Below, piece by piece: positions 16,028 through 24,525 of a stretch of DNA of 38,533 nucleotides. The position numbers and the translations under genes are program-made. Every line of letters begins with the position of its first letter. Within the stretch, counting starts at the first letter, position 1. The notes beneath the pieces were generated by a model that saw only the letters and a list, made by a program, of their open reading frames with translations, did not search any database and was not told where the DNA came from. Origin of the DNA: Leptospirillum sp. (GTDB lineage Bacteria > Nitrospirota > Leptospirillia > Leptospirillales > Leptospirillaceae). The stretch is taken from the NCBI GenBank assembly GCA_027315205.1, contig DAHUYM010000014.1, positions 1 through 38,533 of the forward strand. Reading direction: 5' to 3'.

Positions 16028-16661
16028 GATTTAACCCTTGTTGTGCACCTCATTTGAACCGAACATCCGATCCATAACGATAGGCAATGGTAACCGGGCT
16101 CACCGTATTTCTCTTATCGGCCAAATTTTTTATAAATTTCATAAATAAATCAAGAAAAACAAGTCATAATCCTATATTGAAACTGATTTTAATATTAATA
16201 ATACTATATTTAATTTTATAAAATTTAAATAATTTTACTTTTTTTACATTACAAATCTCGAATTGAGATGGCTTAAGACTTTCAAACTTTTTGCCCTGAT
16301 GGAATTGCCTAAGATATATGTTGCCGGGCGATGTTTTCAGGACGGTCATATTCACCCGGTGCAAGAAACAAACCGGATTGGACCTGGTTTTGCTGATTTC
16401 CGTTCATTCATCTATCGAATCGGCGCCGATCTATCTGGCCGACTTTTACCGCGGGGATTCGTTGTCAAATGGCGATTGTTTTTCACTAAAGACAAAGTCT
16501 CTATTTTTTTCATCAATATATACATTATTTTTAAGATACTCATTCAATAGTAAATATTGTATTTTAAAGAGAACGATAACAGGATCTAAATTGAAATAGA
16601 GAAGACTTGTCGCTTTCCGATAATTCTTGATGGATTTTTAACGGGTGGGTTTAAAAAAAAT
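16028..16661. other. AT-rich upstream region of the adhesin gene inside the island
   Basis: It contains a structured stretch at 16068-16120 (minus strand: CCGAT pairing with ATCGG, inner GGTGA with TTACC). Very AT-rich blocks lie at 16130-16260 and 16490-16660, and there is a GC-normal stretch at 16315-16475. Two overlapping plus-strand frames of 93-95 codons there have no ribosome site and no family features, and I do not call them genes. The promoter of the adhesin operon is probably in 16120-16260. Confidence 0.45.
16068..16120 (-). promoter_or_regulatory. Possible structured 5' leader of the tpsA operon
   Basis: On the minus strand CCGAT (16120-16116) can pair with ATCGG (16072-16068). 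Inside, GGTGAGCCCGGTTACC can fold as a small GGTGA/TTACC hairpin. The element lies about 40-95 nt before the ATG. The motifs of the known cyclic-di-GMP riboswitch classes are not recognisable, so I only note a possible structure. Confidence 0.25.
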
Positions 16662-16736
16662 TGGAGCGGGAAACGGGATTCGAACCCGCGACCCTCGCCT
16701 TGGCAAGGCGATGCTCTACCGCTGAGCTATTCCCGC
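16662..16736 (-). tRNA. tRNA-Gly (anticodon GCC)
   Basis: 75 nt including an encoded CCA. The acceptor stem GCGGGAA/TTCCCGC is closed. The D-arm is AGCTC..GAGC, the anticodon arm CGCCTTGCCAAGGCG has GCC in the loop, and the T-arm GCGGGTTCGAATCCCGT carries the TTCGAAT loop. It is the intact end of the candidate island. Its 3' half is repeated at 10836-10881. Confidence 0.96.
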
Positions 16737-17051
16737 ATCGTTCCGGTTTTACTACGGAAGGCCATTCGAGGGAAAGGAGTAAATGTCCTTGGCTCACCGA
16801 AAGGATTTGCGGGCTGGATGGTATCATCCGCCACGAGGATCGTCAAGACGGTCCCCACCCACTAAAACCTCCAAACTATCTTTATTGAGTACACTGGATT
16901 TTCCAAGGTCAGTCCCCATATTTTTCCCGATCCGCTATAATATCCTCCGTTTGAACGACCACGGGCAGCCAGGAACCCAAAAATTTGAACGGGTTCCGAA
17001 AGAAGAATCCATGCCCGTCCATCAAGTCCCACAAGAAAGGGAGAACCCTCA
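16737..17051. other. Intergenic region upstream of the 110-aa gene
   Basis: A TATAAT at 16936-16941 is a likely -10 box for the gene at 17052, but no good -35 box is found 16-18 nt before it. I see no gene in the rest. Confidence 0.4.
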
Positions 17052-17384
17052 ATGGATCCCGAAGAACGTTTCCGTGTCATCGACCCGTTCAACGACGACA
17101 TCAACTTCACGTTCAAGTCCCGGGCCGAAGCCGAAAACTTTGTCCGCACCGAATACCCCGACAACCGGCGTGCCATGGGGGACATCCTGACGCTGAAGGA
17201 GGTCTCGGGGGACAAGCTCTTCGCCAAGCATCACGTTGCGGACGTCCTCGAAGGTCTTCGGGAACGGGGGCTTTATATCGAAGAGTACGATCCCAAGGAT
17301 CCCGAAGCCTCGTTCACTAAAGAAGATGTCCTGGAATTCGCGGAATTTTTCGCGAAACGATTCCGTTTTTTCCGGGTCAAGTAA
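17052..17384 (+). CDS. Small hypothetical protein, charged, cytoplasmic
   Basis: 110 aa, ATG with AAGGGAG upstream. No signal peptide or membrane segment is present. It is rich in Asp, Glu, Phe and Arg, with FNDDINFTFKSRAEAENFVRTEYPD near the start and an aromatic-basic C-terminal helix, EFAEFFAKRFRFFRVK. The charge pattern and the phase of third-position G/C support real coding. I do not recognise a family. It stands alone between the tRNA-Gly and the pirin gene. Confidence 0.7.
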   Translation: MDPEERFRVIDPFNDDINFTFKSRAEAENFVRTEYPDNRRAMGDILTLKEVSGDKLFAKHHVADVLEGLRERGLYIEEYDPKDPEASFTKEDVLEFAEFFAKRFRFFRVK

Positions 17385-17737
17385 ACACGCGATTCCTCCG
17401 GTAACCCCAGCAATCCTTCCAGCGTTCCCGGGTATGGTCCTCTGCGGAAAACCTTGACATATTATAATATAATTATTATAATTACAGTATTACTTCGGGG
17501 AGAGTCGAGCGATATATATTCTCTTTTAAAAACTTTAACGTCAACCTCTTTATTTTTGTAATATATTTAGTTACCGTTACCCCATGAACCACTCTAATCT
17601 TTCCCTCGGAACCGAACGGGATCACAATGGAAAAGAACGCAATGAGTCCCCCGGATTCTTGCTCAAAGCCTTCCCGGGCCGATTTCAAATCCTGAAGGAT
17701 CCCGTGGGGACGACCCGAAAAATCAGAGGTGACCGGC
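17385..17737. other. Leader and AT-rich control region of the pirin gene
   Basis: It holds the consensus promoter and palindrome (17454-17482), an AT-rich leader to about 17575, and the candidate 53-aa ORF. Nothing else is seen. Confidence 0.6.
17454..17482 (+). promoter_or_regulatory. Consensus sigma70-type promoter with AT-rich palindromic operator
   Basis: TTGACA (17454-17459) and TATAAT (17477-17482) are separated by 17 nt, a perfect consensus. A palindrome TTATAAT (17462-17468) / ATTATAA (17475-17481), six nt apart, fills the spacer and the -10 box. A repressor binding there would block polymerase. It drives the pirin gene through a leader of about 245 nt. Confidence 0.8.
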
Positions 17738-17745
17738 ATGGATAA
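17584..17745 (+). CDS. Possible 53-aa upstream ORF overlapping the pirin start
   Basis: An open frame starts MNHSNLSLGTERDHNG and ends RKIRGDRHG, with its TAA at 17743-17745, five nt inside the pirin gene. It occupies most of the long leader between the consensus promoter and the pirin start, so it could couple translation to the pirin gene. No good ribosome site precedes the ATG, and the composition is unremarkable. I rate it as a candidate leader ORF only. Confidence 0.3.
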   Translation: MNHSNLSLGTERDHNGKERNESPGFLLKAFPGRFQILKDPVGTTRKIRGDRHG

Positions 17746-18631
17746 AACCACGGAAAAAACCCGTACCATCGAACATATCATCACCGCGACGGAAACCCGA
17801 GAAGGGGGCGGGTTCATCGTCCACCGCCCCTTCCCGACCTCATGGATTCGGGAATTCGACCCGTTCCTTCTCCTGGACGAGATGGGTCCGGTGCACTATT
17901 CTCCGGGCGAGGCGGTCGGCGCACCCGACCATCCGCACCGGGGGTTCGAGACGGTGACTTACCTTCTGGAAGGCCATATGCGCCACAAGGACTCCCGCGG
18001 ACATGCCGGTCAATTGACCCCCGGGGACGTCCAATGGATGACGGCCGGGTCGGGGGTCGTCCATTCCGAGATGCCGGATGCCGAGTTCGCCCGCGTCGGG
18101 GGTTCCGCACACGGGTTCCAGGTATGGGTCAACCTGCCCCGGAAGGACAAGATGATCCGCCCTCGCTACCAGGAACTCGAGAGCGCCCAGATACCGGTGG
18201 GAACAAATGCCGAAGGTACGGCCTCCGTCCGGGTGATCGCCGGAGAAGCGCTCGGGATAAAGGCGGTGACCGAAACACGGACCCCGATCTATTTCCTGCA
18301 TTTCACGCTCAAGCCGGGCGCCCGGGTCGTACAGTCGATTCCCGCCCGATACAACGCCTTCGCCTATGTCATCTCGGGGGAAGGGCGGTTCGGACCGGAG
18401 AGGAAACAGGCGACCGACCATCAGATGGTGATCTTCGAAAACGACGCGGACTCGGTGATCCTCGAGAATCCGGCGGAGGCCAGGGCTCCTTTGAATTTTC
18501 TCCTTCTGGCCGGCATTCCGCTGAACGAACCGGTCGTCCGCTATGGCCCGTTCGTCATGAACACGGAAGACGAGATTCGCCAGGCCATTGCCGACTTCCA
18601 GAACGGCAAGATGGGTGCCATCGACTTCTGA
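17738..18631 (+). CDS. Pirin-family protein (YhhW/YhaK-like bicupin)
   Basis: 297 aa. The ATG at 17738 is chosen over the GTG at 17729 because AGAGG (17725-17729) then has an 8-nt spacing. The N-terminal cupin has the pirin metal site: His65 and His67 in PDHPHRGFETVTY, and His109 and Glu111 in GSGVVHSEMP. The C-terminal cupin follows from about residue 165 with YFLHFTLKPGA and AFAYVISGEG. Some bacterial pirins have quercetin 2,3-dioxygenase activity and others regulate metabolic enzymes. The substrate here is not known. It is driven by the consensus promoter with a palindrome, which suggests on/off control. A hairpin at 18654-18678 follows. Confidence 0.92.
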   Translation: MDKTTEKTRTIEHIITATETREGGGFIVHRPFPTSWIREFDPFLLLDEMGPVHYSPGEAVGAPDHPHRGFETVTYLLEGHMRHKDSRGHAGQLTPGDVQWMTAGSGVVHSEMPDAEFARVGGSAHGFQVWVNLPRKDKMIRPRYQELESAQIPVGTNAEGTASVRVIAGEALGIKAVTETRTPIYFLHFTLKPGARVVQSIPARYNAFAYVISGEGRFGPERKQATDHQMVIFENDADSVILENPAEARAPLNFLLLAGIPLNEPVVRYGPFVMNTEDEIRQAIADFQNGKMGAIDF

Positions 18632-18653
18632 GGCCCCCCTATAAACCGCCGAC

Positions 18654-18678
18654 AGGGTCCGGGCAACGCCGGGACCCT
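18654..18678 (+). terminator. Hairpin after the pirin gene
   Basis: AGGGTCC (18654-18660) pairs with GGACCCT (18672-18678) around a GC-rich 11-nt loop that can pair further. A TTTTT tract occurs about 12 nt later. It is probably the pirin terminator, though the T run is not directly adjacent. Confidence 0.5.
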
Positions 18679-18881
18679 TCCCGGCCAGCCTTTTTCCCGA
18701 GCCGCCTTTTTCCCGCCGGATGCTTCAAGCGCATCCTCCGGAACCTGCCGTTCCCCTCCCCCGAAACGGGGGTATAGTGAATCATCGGGTTTTTCCGTAT
18801 CGCTCTCAATCGCAGGACATGCACAGCCTTGTCACGGAAGGGCTTTTCCCGTATCCAGGGAGCCTTTCAAGGAGCCGTTCT

Positions 18882-19187
18882 ATGAAAAAGCATCGTTTTC
18901 TTTCGCTGGCCTTCCTGGCCGCCGTCGTTTTCTCCCCCGCCCCGGTCCTGTTCGCCGCCGACAATACGGGGTCGGGCGACATGTACGACAACGGATCTTC
19001 GAACGGATCGAACCAGAACGCCACCCCCTCTCCTTCCCAGAACCAGAATATGTCTCCCTCCCAACAATCCTCCCCTCCCCCCTCGTCCGACGAGAAAAAA
19101 AACGGATCTTCGCAATCGCCTTCGGGGGGGTCGGGCTCATCGGACGATTCGGACGACGGGGGTTACGGCGGCGGGACAGGGTATTGA
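18882..19187 (+). CDS. Small secreted Ser/Asn/Gly-rich protein
   Basis: 101 aa, ATG with AAGGAG (18869-18874) at a 7-nt spacing. Residues 1-25 are a clear signal peptide (FLSLAFLAAVVFSPAPVLFA). The mature part is low-complexity, with Ser, Asn, Gln and Pro first, then SSDDSDDGGYGGGTGY at the end. Such a disordered acidic, glycine-tyrosine-ended chain could be a surface or matrix protein. I recognise no family. A TATAGT at 18773-18778 may be its -10 box. Confidence 0.72.
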   Translation: MKKHRFLSLAFLAAVVFSPAPVLFAADNTGSGDMYDNGSSNGSNQNATPSPSQNQNMSPSQQSSPPPSSDEKKNGSSQSPSGGSGSSDDSDDGGYGGGTGY

Positions 19188-19298
19188 ATTAAACAGGGGT
19201 CCGGGCCCGACCCGGGAAGGAAAGACGAACGGGAAAACCTTTGGGCTTGGGGGACGAGTGCCTATCCTTCCTTCGCGTTTCGATGAGACCCCGACACC

Positions 19299-19745
19299 GT
19301 GAAACCGGCGTTTCTCCCGTCCCGCAAAGTGGGAAAGGGCCCGTTTCTTCTCGTTATTCTCGTATTGGCCGTAATTTTGGTCTTCGTCAGCTATCCCGTT
19401 CAAAACATTTTCATGGGGGGAAGCCTGACCCCCGTCCGATCGAAGCCCGACCCACCTCGAAAAGGGACTGTCGGCTACCTCCACGTGGACGAGGGATACG
19501 GTATTTTTGCTTCAAGCGACCCCGGCACGATGCACCTCTGGGAACTCACGGTCTCGGATCCGTCCGGACTGATGAAAGCGAGGGAAATGATCCAGAGCGG
19601 CCAAATCATCACCCTTACGCCCAACACGTCGGCAATGTCGGTCGACCCCGTCCTCGGGACAATGAAAATCCTCTCCGGCGCCGAATTCGGCAAGACTCTT
19701 TACGTCTCCCTCAGACACGTCCGCTTCGTGCCCCTTCGCCCCTGA
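19299..19745 (+). CDS. Membrane-anchored hypothetical protein
   Basis: 148 aa from a GTG at 19299. One transmembrane segment lies at residues about 14-32 (GPFLLVILVLAVILVFVSY), followed by a linker. A small domain outside the membrane (GYLHVDEGYGIFASSDPG, MHLWELTVSD, ITLTPNTSAMSVDPVLGTMKIL, LYVSLRHVRFVPL) looks like an OB- or beta-barrel-like fold. No ribosome site is obvious. The 3' end overlaps the 3' end of the convergent P-type ATPase gene by 35 nt. Function unknown. Confidence 0.65.
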   Translation: MKPAFLPSRKVGKGPFLLVILVLAVILVFVSYPVQNIFMGGSLTPVRSKPDPPRKGTVGYLHVDEGYGIFASSDPGTMHLWELTVSDPSGLMKAREMIQSGQIITLTPNTSAMSVDPVLGTMKILSGAEFGKTLYVSLRHVRFVPLRP

Positions 19746-22254
19746 TCGCCCGTATCCCCCAGAGCGCGAGACCCACCATAAGGACAAGCCCGAGAACCGG
19801 TGCGAGGATCGATAGAAGGGAAGCCGGTGGCAGGGCTCCCCATCCCATCCGGTTCCTGAGGAAGGGAATCGTGTAAAAAAGGGCCAAAAACAGGGGAACG
19901 GCGATGAAGAGGCGGATAGTAACCGGGTTTTCCGGGGGTTTTCCTTTCCCTTTGGGCGCCCCCGGCGTCCTGTTGGCCAGGATGAGGAGAAGGACCGTCA
20001 GGACGAGCGCCAGGAACAGCACGGCACGGACTCTGTCCAACGGCCACCCCAGGGCATGGAAAAGAACGAACCCTCCCAGAAGGATCCCGGTGACTCCAAG
20101 TCCCTGCCACAGTGCGACTTCAAGCGATCGCCATCCGAACGGCGTCCTGTCCGGAGATCTCGGAGGGTCTTTCATGAGGTCCCGCCGGGCGGGCTCCGAT
20201 TCGAAAAGAAGCGAACAGGCGGGATCGATGATCAGCTGGAGAAGAACGATGTGGAGAGGGGCGAGAATCAGGGTCCCCTTGTACAACAAGGGAAACAGGC
20301 TGAGCCCGACCAGGGGAATATGAACGGCCAGGGCGAACCGGAGCGCGCTCGAAAGATTTTCGAAGATCAGTCGTCCCAGCCGGATCCCGCCCACCAGACT
20401 CCTGAAGCTGTCGTTCAAGAGAACCAGCGCCGCAGACTGCCGGGCGACATCGGTTCCCCTCCCTCCCATCGCGATGCCGATCTGGGCGGCCTTCAGCGCC
20501 GGGGCGTCGTTCACCCCGTCCCCCGTCACGGCGACGATCTCGCCGTTCTCTCTCAACAGACGGACAAGCCTGAGCTTTTGCTCGGGCAGGAGCCGGGCGC
20601 ACACCGATGTTCGGACCAGGCGGGCCTTCAAGACCGGATCGGACAGGGAATCGATTTCCGTACCCGTGACGACGTCGGAGTCCGGGATCCCGACGTCTCG
20701 GGCGATGGCCCGGGCGGTCTCGGGGTAGTCCCCGGTCATCATGACGACTCGGATTCCCGCCCCGACGCACTCCCTCACCGCCTCGCCCGCGTCTTTTCTC
20801 GGTGGGTCGCAAAACCCCAGAAGCCCCAGGAAGGCGAAGGGAACGTCGTGGAGAATTTCCGGCAACGCAAGCGATGGCCAGGTCCCCCGGGCAACTCCCA
20901 GGACCCGGTACCCCTGCCGGGCCATCCTGTCGACCTGGGACATCACCTCCCCGAACTCTGCCTGCGGGACGTGGCACAGGTCGAGGACCGATTCCGGGGA
21001 TCCCTTGGTGGCGAAGAGGACCTTTTCAGGAGATTCCGCGGGATAGGCCCGCGCCATCGCGAGGACCGGAGGCTCGAGGCCATAGACCCTCACGGCTTTC
21101 CATGTCTCGTGGAGATGTTCCGTCCCCACGAGATACGATTGTCCGAACCCGACAAGCGCCTGTTCCATCGGATCCGAGGGAAAACGCGGAGTGGCGAGGA
21201 CCGCGAACTCGACCGTCTCGTGAAACTCTTCCGGAAACGCCTCCCCTTCTCCCGGTCGGTACTCCCGCCCCCGGACGGCGATCTCCGACAGGACCATCCG
21301 GTTCTGGGTCAAGGTTCCGGTCTTGTCCACGGCCAGGACCGTGATCGATCCCAGCGTCTCGACCGCGGAGAACCGGCGGCTCAGCACATGGGTCCTGGAA
21401 AGCCTCCAGGACCCCAGGGCCAGGAAAATCGTCAGAATGACCGGAATCTCCTCCGGGAGCACCGCCATCGCGAGGGCCAATCCGGCGAGAAGACTCTCGA
21501 GAATCCCTTTGCCGGCCCAGAACCGGCTCAAAAGGAAATCCCCCACAGCCAGGCAGACCCCCACTACGGAAAAAATCCGTACGAACCGGAGCGAAGAAGC
21601 CTCCAGAAGGGACTTCCCGGCCTCGAGCCGGGCCAGGCTCCGCCCGATGGCACCGACGGCCGTCCGCTCCCCCGTGGCTTCGACCCTCGAGATGGCCTCG
21701 CCGCTGGTCACGGTCGTCCCGGCATAGACGAAGGGAATCGTGTTCTCGCCCGGCCGGCCGAACGGCAGCGTATCCTGACCGGGGACCTTGGCGACCGGAG
21801 CCGACTCTCCGGTCAGGAGCGATTCGTCGACTTCGAGCCGGCCCTCGAGAAGGCGCGCATCGGCCGGGACCCGGACCCCTTCTTCGAGGACAAGGATATC
21901 TCCCCGCACGACGTCCTTCGAAGGGATCATGATCCGTATCCCCCCACGGACGACCATCGCCTGCGGAGACGATAAGTTGCGCAGGGCTTCCAGGGCGCGC
22001 TCGGTTTTCTGTTCCTGAACGAAGGTCATGAGGATCACGACGATGACGAACGACAGGAGGAAGAACCCTTCGGATGGGTCTCCCAGAAGAAGATAGAGCC
22101 CGCCCCCTCCCAAAAGGAGAAGAAACATCGGCTCAGAAAGGATCTTCATCGCACGGGAAAAGACGGAGGGAGGACGGTCCTGGGGGAGGAGGTTTTCCCC
22201 GTCCTCGGCGAGGAGGCGGAGGGCGTCGGCCTTTTCCAGCCCTTTCCATTCCAT
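19711..22254 (-). CDS. Cation-transporting P-type ATPase (P2-type)
   Basis: 847 aa, a membrane ATPase that moves cations at the cost of ATP. All signature motifs are present: TGES at 148-151 (actuator), PEEIP at 267-271 in membrane helix 4, DKTGTLT at 310-316 with the phosphorylated Asp310, KGSPE at 417-421 (nucleotide site), MMTGD around 505-509 and TGDGVND at 577-583. The N-terminal cation-ATPase domain (GLEKADALRLLAEDGENLLP) and the C-terminal six-helix block place it with Ca/H-type P2 pumps rather than heavy-metal P1B pumps: there is no N-terminal metal-binding domain and no CPC motif. The ion cannot be decided from sequence. In an acidophile, calcium, manganese or proton transport are options. 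It diverges from the DNA-repair operon at 22457. Confidence 0.92.
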   Translation of the reverse strand: MEWKGLEKADALRLLAEDGENLLPQDRPPSVFSRAMKILSEPMFLLLLGGGGLYLLLGDPSEGFFLLSFVIVVILMTFVQEQKTERALEALRNLSSPQAMVVRGGIRIMIPSKDVVRGDILVLEEGVRVPADARLLEGRLEVDESLLTGESAPVAKVPGQDTLPFGRPGENTIPFVYAGTTVTSGEAISRVEATGERTAVGAIGRSLARLEAGKSLLEASSLRFVRIFSVVGVCLAVGDFLLSRFWAGKGILESLLAGLALAMAVLPEEIPVILTIFLALGSWRLSRTHVLSRRFSAVETLGSITVLAVDKTGTLTQNRMVLSEIAVRGREYRPGEGEAFPEEFHETVEFAVLATPRFPSDPMEQALVGFGQSYLVGTEHLHETWKAVRVYGLEPPVLAMARAYPAESPEKVLFATKGSPESVLDLCHVPQAEFGEVMSQVDRMARQGYRVLGVARGTWPSLALPEILHDVPFAFLGLLGFCDPPRKDAGEAVRECVGAGIRVVMMTGDYPETARAIARDVGIPDSDVVTGTEIDSLSDPVLKARLVRTSVCARLLPEQKLRLVRLLRENGEIVAVTGDGVNDAPALKAAQIGIAMGGRGTDVARQSAALVLLNDSFRSLVGGIRLGRLIFENLSSALRFALAVHIPLVGLSLFPLLYKGTLILAPLHIVLLQLIIDPACSLLFESEPARRDLMKDPPRSPDRTPFGWRSLEVALWQGLGVTGILLGGFVLFHALGWPLDRVRAVLFLALVLTVLLLILANRTPGAPKGKGKPPENPVTIRLFIAVPLFLALFYTIPFLRNRMGWGALPPASLLSILAPVLGLVLMVGLALWGIRAIRGEGARSGRV

Positions 22255-22456
22255 GGCGTGTCTCCGGCTCAGATCTCTAAGGAAGGCAGGGGAATGTCTC
22301 GCGAAGGTTCCGTTTTGATAGCATAAATGTACTTGAGCCTTCGCCCGATGGGAACTCCGGTCTTCGGACAGTCACGGGACCGGGATTCCGGGATGGGGAA
22401 TTCCATGTCCGAAAACCGCGTGAAACGCGCCGCGAATCGCGTTATCCTTAGTCCCC

Positions 22457-23896
22457 ATGACACCCGACCGCGATACCTCCTATTCGGCGCTTCTTTCCCG
22501 GGACCCCCGCTTCGACGGAAGGATCTTCGTCGGCGTCTCGACGACAGGGATATACTGCCGGCCCGTCTGCCCCGTCCGAAAGCCGAAAAAGGAGAATTGC
22601 CGTTTTTTCCCGAGTGCGGCCGCGGCCGAGACGGACGGATTCAGACCCTGCCTCAGGTGCCGTCCGGAAGAAGCTCCGGGCAATGCATCCGTCGACCGGG
22701 TCGCACGTCTGGCCTCGATCGCAGCCCACGCGATCGAGGAAGAGGGGACGGTCGATCGGTCCATGGAACGGCTCGCCGGAAGCCTTGGCGTGTCCGACCG
22801 GCATCTGCGGCGCGTTTTTTCCAAAACGTTCGGTGTATCCCCGGGCCGGTACGCCCAGACGCAAAAACTTCTGCTCGCCCGGCGACTGCTGGCGGGAAGC
22901 GATCTTTCCGTCCTCGACGTGGCCATGACGGCGGGATTCGGGAGCGTCCGCCGCTTGAACGAACTCTTCCGCGACCGGTACAAGACGACTCCGACCGCGA
23001 TACGCCGTTCGTCGGGAAACCCGCACCCGGTCGCGCTCGTCTTCGAACTCGGGTTTCGTCCCCCCTACGCGTGGGAAGCGATCCTCGATTTCCTCGGGAA
23101 CAGGGCCCTGAAGGGGGTCGAGGACGTCGCCGGCAACGCGTACCGTCGCTCCGTTCTCGTTCCGAACGAACGGATTCTCCATTCGGGCTGGCTTTCCGTC
23201 GAACGCCCGGCAGGCAAAAACGTCCTCCGTCTCACCCTGTCCGGGTCACTCGCTCCGGTCGTTTCCCGTGTTCTCGGACGTGTGCGCCGCCTCTTCGACA
23301 TCGAATGCCGTCCCGACGTGGTCCGGATCGCTCTGGGTCCGCTGGGGGACCGTGAACCGGGCCTTCGTGTTCCCGGGGTCTTCGACGGATTCGAGATGGC
23401 CGTCCGGGCGGTCTTGGGCCAGCAGATTTCCGTCCGGGGAGCGCGCACGCTCGCCGGACGACTGATCGAAGCGTTCGGGGAACCCGTCGACACCCCGTAT
23501 CCGGAGATCTCCCGGACGTTCCCCCGGCCGGAGCGGATCGCGGCGCTGGATCCCCGGGACCTGGCCGGGATTGGAATCTTCGGATCGCGGGTCCGGGCGA
23601 TCCTGGGCTTGGCCTCCGCCCGCGCCTGCGGAACGATCGCGCTCTCTCCCGTTCCGGACGTGGATAAAGAGATGCAAACCCTCAGGTCCCTTCACGGGAT
23701 CGGGGAATGGACCGCTCAGTATATCGCCATGCGGGCGATGGCCTGGCCGGACGCGTTTCCTCACACCGACCACGGAATCATGAAAGCCTTGAACGAGCGT
23801 TCTCCGCGCCGCGTGCTGGAGATCGCGGAACATTGGCGCCCCTGGAGGGCCTACGCCGCGATGGCCCTCTGGCGATCGCTCGAGGAGACGACATGA
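22457..23896 (+). CDS. Ada-type regulator fused to AlkA (DNA-3-methyladenine glycosylase II)
   Basis: 479 aa. Residues about 10-75 are the Ada zinc domain that repairs methylphosphotriesters, with Cys34, Cys38, Cys65 and Cys68 (YCRPVC, FRPCLRC), Cys34 being the methyl acceptor. Residues about 85-175 are an AraC-type helix-turn-helix (FGVSPGRYAQTQKLLLARRLL). From about 185 it is AlkA, with LGQQISVRGARTLAGRLIEAFG, the helix-hairpin-helix LHGIGEWTAQYIAMRAM, and catalytic Asp438 in FPHTDHGI. One protein thus senses alkylation, activates genes and excises alkylated bases. The stop overlaps the next start as ATGA. This AdaA/AlkA fusion is known in other bacteria. Confidence 0.95.
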   Translation: MTPDRDTSYSALLSRDPRFDGRIFVGVSTTGIYCRPVCPVRKPKKENCRFFPSAAAAETDGFRPCLRCRPEEAPGNASVDRVARLASIAAHAIEEEGTVDRSMERLAGSLGVSDRHLRRVFSKTFGVSPGRYAQTQKLLLARRLLAGSDLSVLDVAMTAGFGSVRRLNELFRDRYKTTPTAIRRSSGNPHPVALVFELGFRPPYAWEAILDFLGNRALKGVEDVAGNAYRRSVLVPNERILHSGWLSVERPAGKNVLRLTLSGSLAPVVSRVLGRVRRLFDIECRPDVVRIALGPLGDREPGLRVPGVFDGFEMAVRAVLGQQISVRGARTLAGRLIEAFGEPVDTPYPEISRTFPRPERIAALDPRDLAGIGIFGSRVRAILGLASARACGTIALSPVPDVDKEMQTLRSLHGIGEWTAQYIAMRAMAWPDAFPHTDHGIMKALNERSPRRVLEIAEHWRPWRAYAAMALWRSLEETT

Positions 23897-24390
23897 GTAT
23901 TCTCTACGGACAGTTCGGTACGCCTCTCGGATCGATCCTCGTCGTTGCGGAAAACGACCACGTCACCCGGGTCTCGTTTTCCGGCGGCAAGAATTTCCCC
24001 TCCATCGGCCCCGACTGGACCCTTGCGCCCGAGAATCCTTTCCTTGCCTTGGCCCAGCACCAGATCGGAGAGTACCTGTCCGGACGACGCCGCATCTTCA
24101 CCGTTCCCGTCGCCCCCTCCGGAACCCCGTTTCAGAAACGGGTCTGGGAAATCCTCCAGGGAATCCCCTACGGGAATACGGTTTCCTACCGGGAGATGGC
24201 CCATCTCATGGGAAAAAACGATCGTTTCACCCGGGCCGTGGCATCGGCCGTCGCAAGGAATCCTGTCATGCTGCTCGTTCCCTGTCACCGGGTCATCGGG
24301 TCGAACGGATCCCTGGTGGGATACGCGGGGGGGCTGGACAGGAAAAATGCATTACTTGAGATTGAAAGGACTGTTCCCCCGACTCCATGA
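23893..24390 (+). CDS. ogt: Methylated-DNA--protein-cysteine S-methyltransferase
   Basis: 165 aa. The start overlaps the stop of the Ada-AlkA gene by ATGA, so the two are translationally coupled. It removes methyl groups from O6-methylguanine by irreversible transfer to its own cysteine. The active site PCHRVIG with Cys131 is present. So are the helix-turn-helix GIPYGNTVSYREMAHLMG, which contacts DNA, and the Asn hinge region (ARNPVMLLVPCHR). It completes a compact adaptive-response operon. It corresponds to the C-terminal function of E. coli Ada, here on a separate chain. Confidence 0.95.
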   Translation: MSILYGQFGTPLGSILVVAENDHVTRVSFSGGKNFPSIGPDWTLAPENPFLALAQHQIGEYLSGRRRIFTVPVAPSGTPFQKRVWEILQGIPYGNTVSYREMAHLMGKNDRFTRAVASAVARNPVMLLVPCHRVIGSNGSLVGYAGGLDRKNALLEIERTVPPTP

Positions 24391-24525
24391 TCCTCCAAGG
24401 TTCAGACCGGGGAAGTGCGTTTCAACTCAAAAGGATCCCCTTTTCCGTTTATGATAACCTCCGGATGATCGGTTGGTATGGCGCCGGACCCGCATCCGGG
24501 CGCCGGTCAAAAAACGGAGGATGCG

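Larger units (their letters stand above)
10882..16660. mobile_element. tRNA-Gly-linked genomic island carrying a two-partner secretion pair
   Basis: About 5.8 kb between the displaced tRNA 3' half (10836-10881) and the intact tRNA-Gly(GCC) (16662-16736). The contents are only a TpsA-like adhesin gene and a TpsB-like transporter gene, plus AT-rich flanks. The base composition is visibly lower in GC than in the neighbouring genes. No integrase, transposase or excisionase is present, so the element is either a decayed island or one mobilised in trans. The direct repeat is seen in the sequence. Integration history is inference. Confidence 0.65.

Noticed and set aside
16068-16120. Cyclic-di-GMP riboswitch before the adhesin operon
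   Set aside because: TPS adhesins are sometimes controlled this way and a small structure is present, but the conserved bases of the known classes are not found, so only a possible structured leader is noted.
16263-16599. Two overlapping 93-95-codon frames upstream of tRNA-Gly
   Set aside because: No ribosome site, they overlap each other in different frames, and they span an AT-rich to GC-normal change without a coding pattern.
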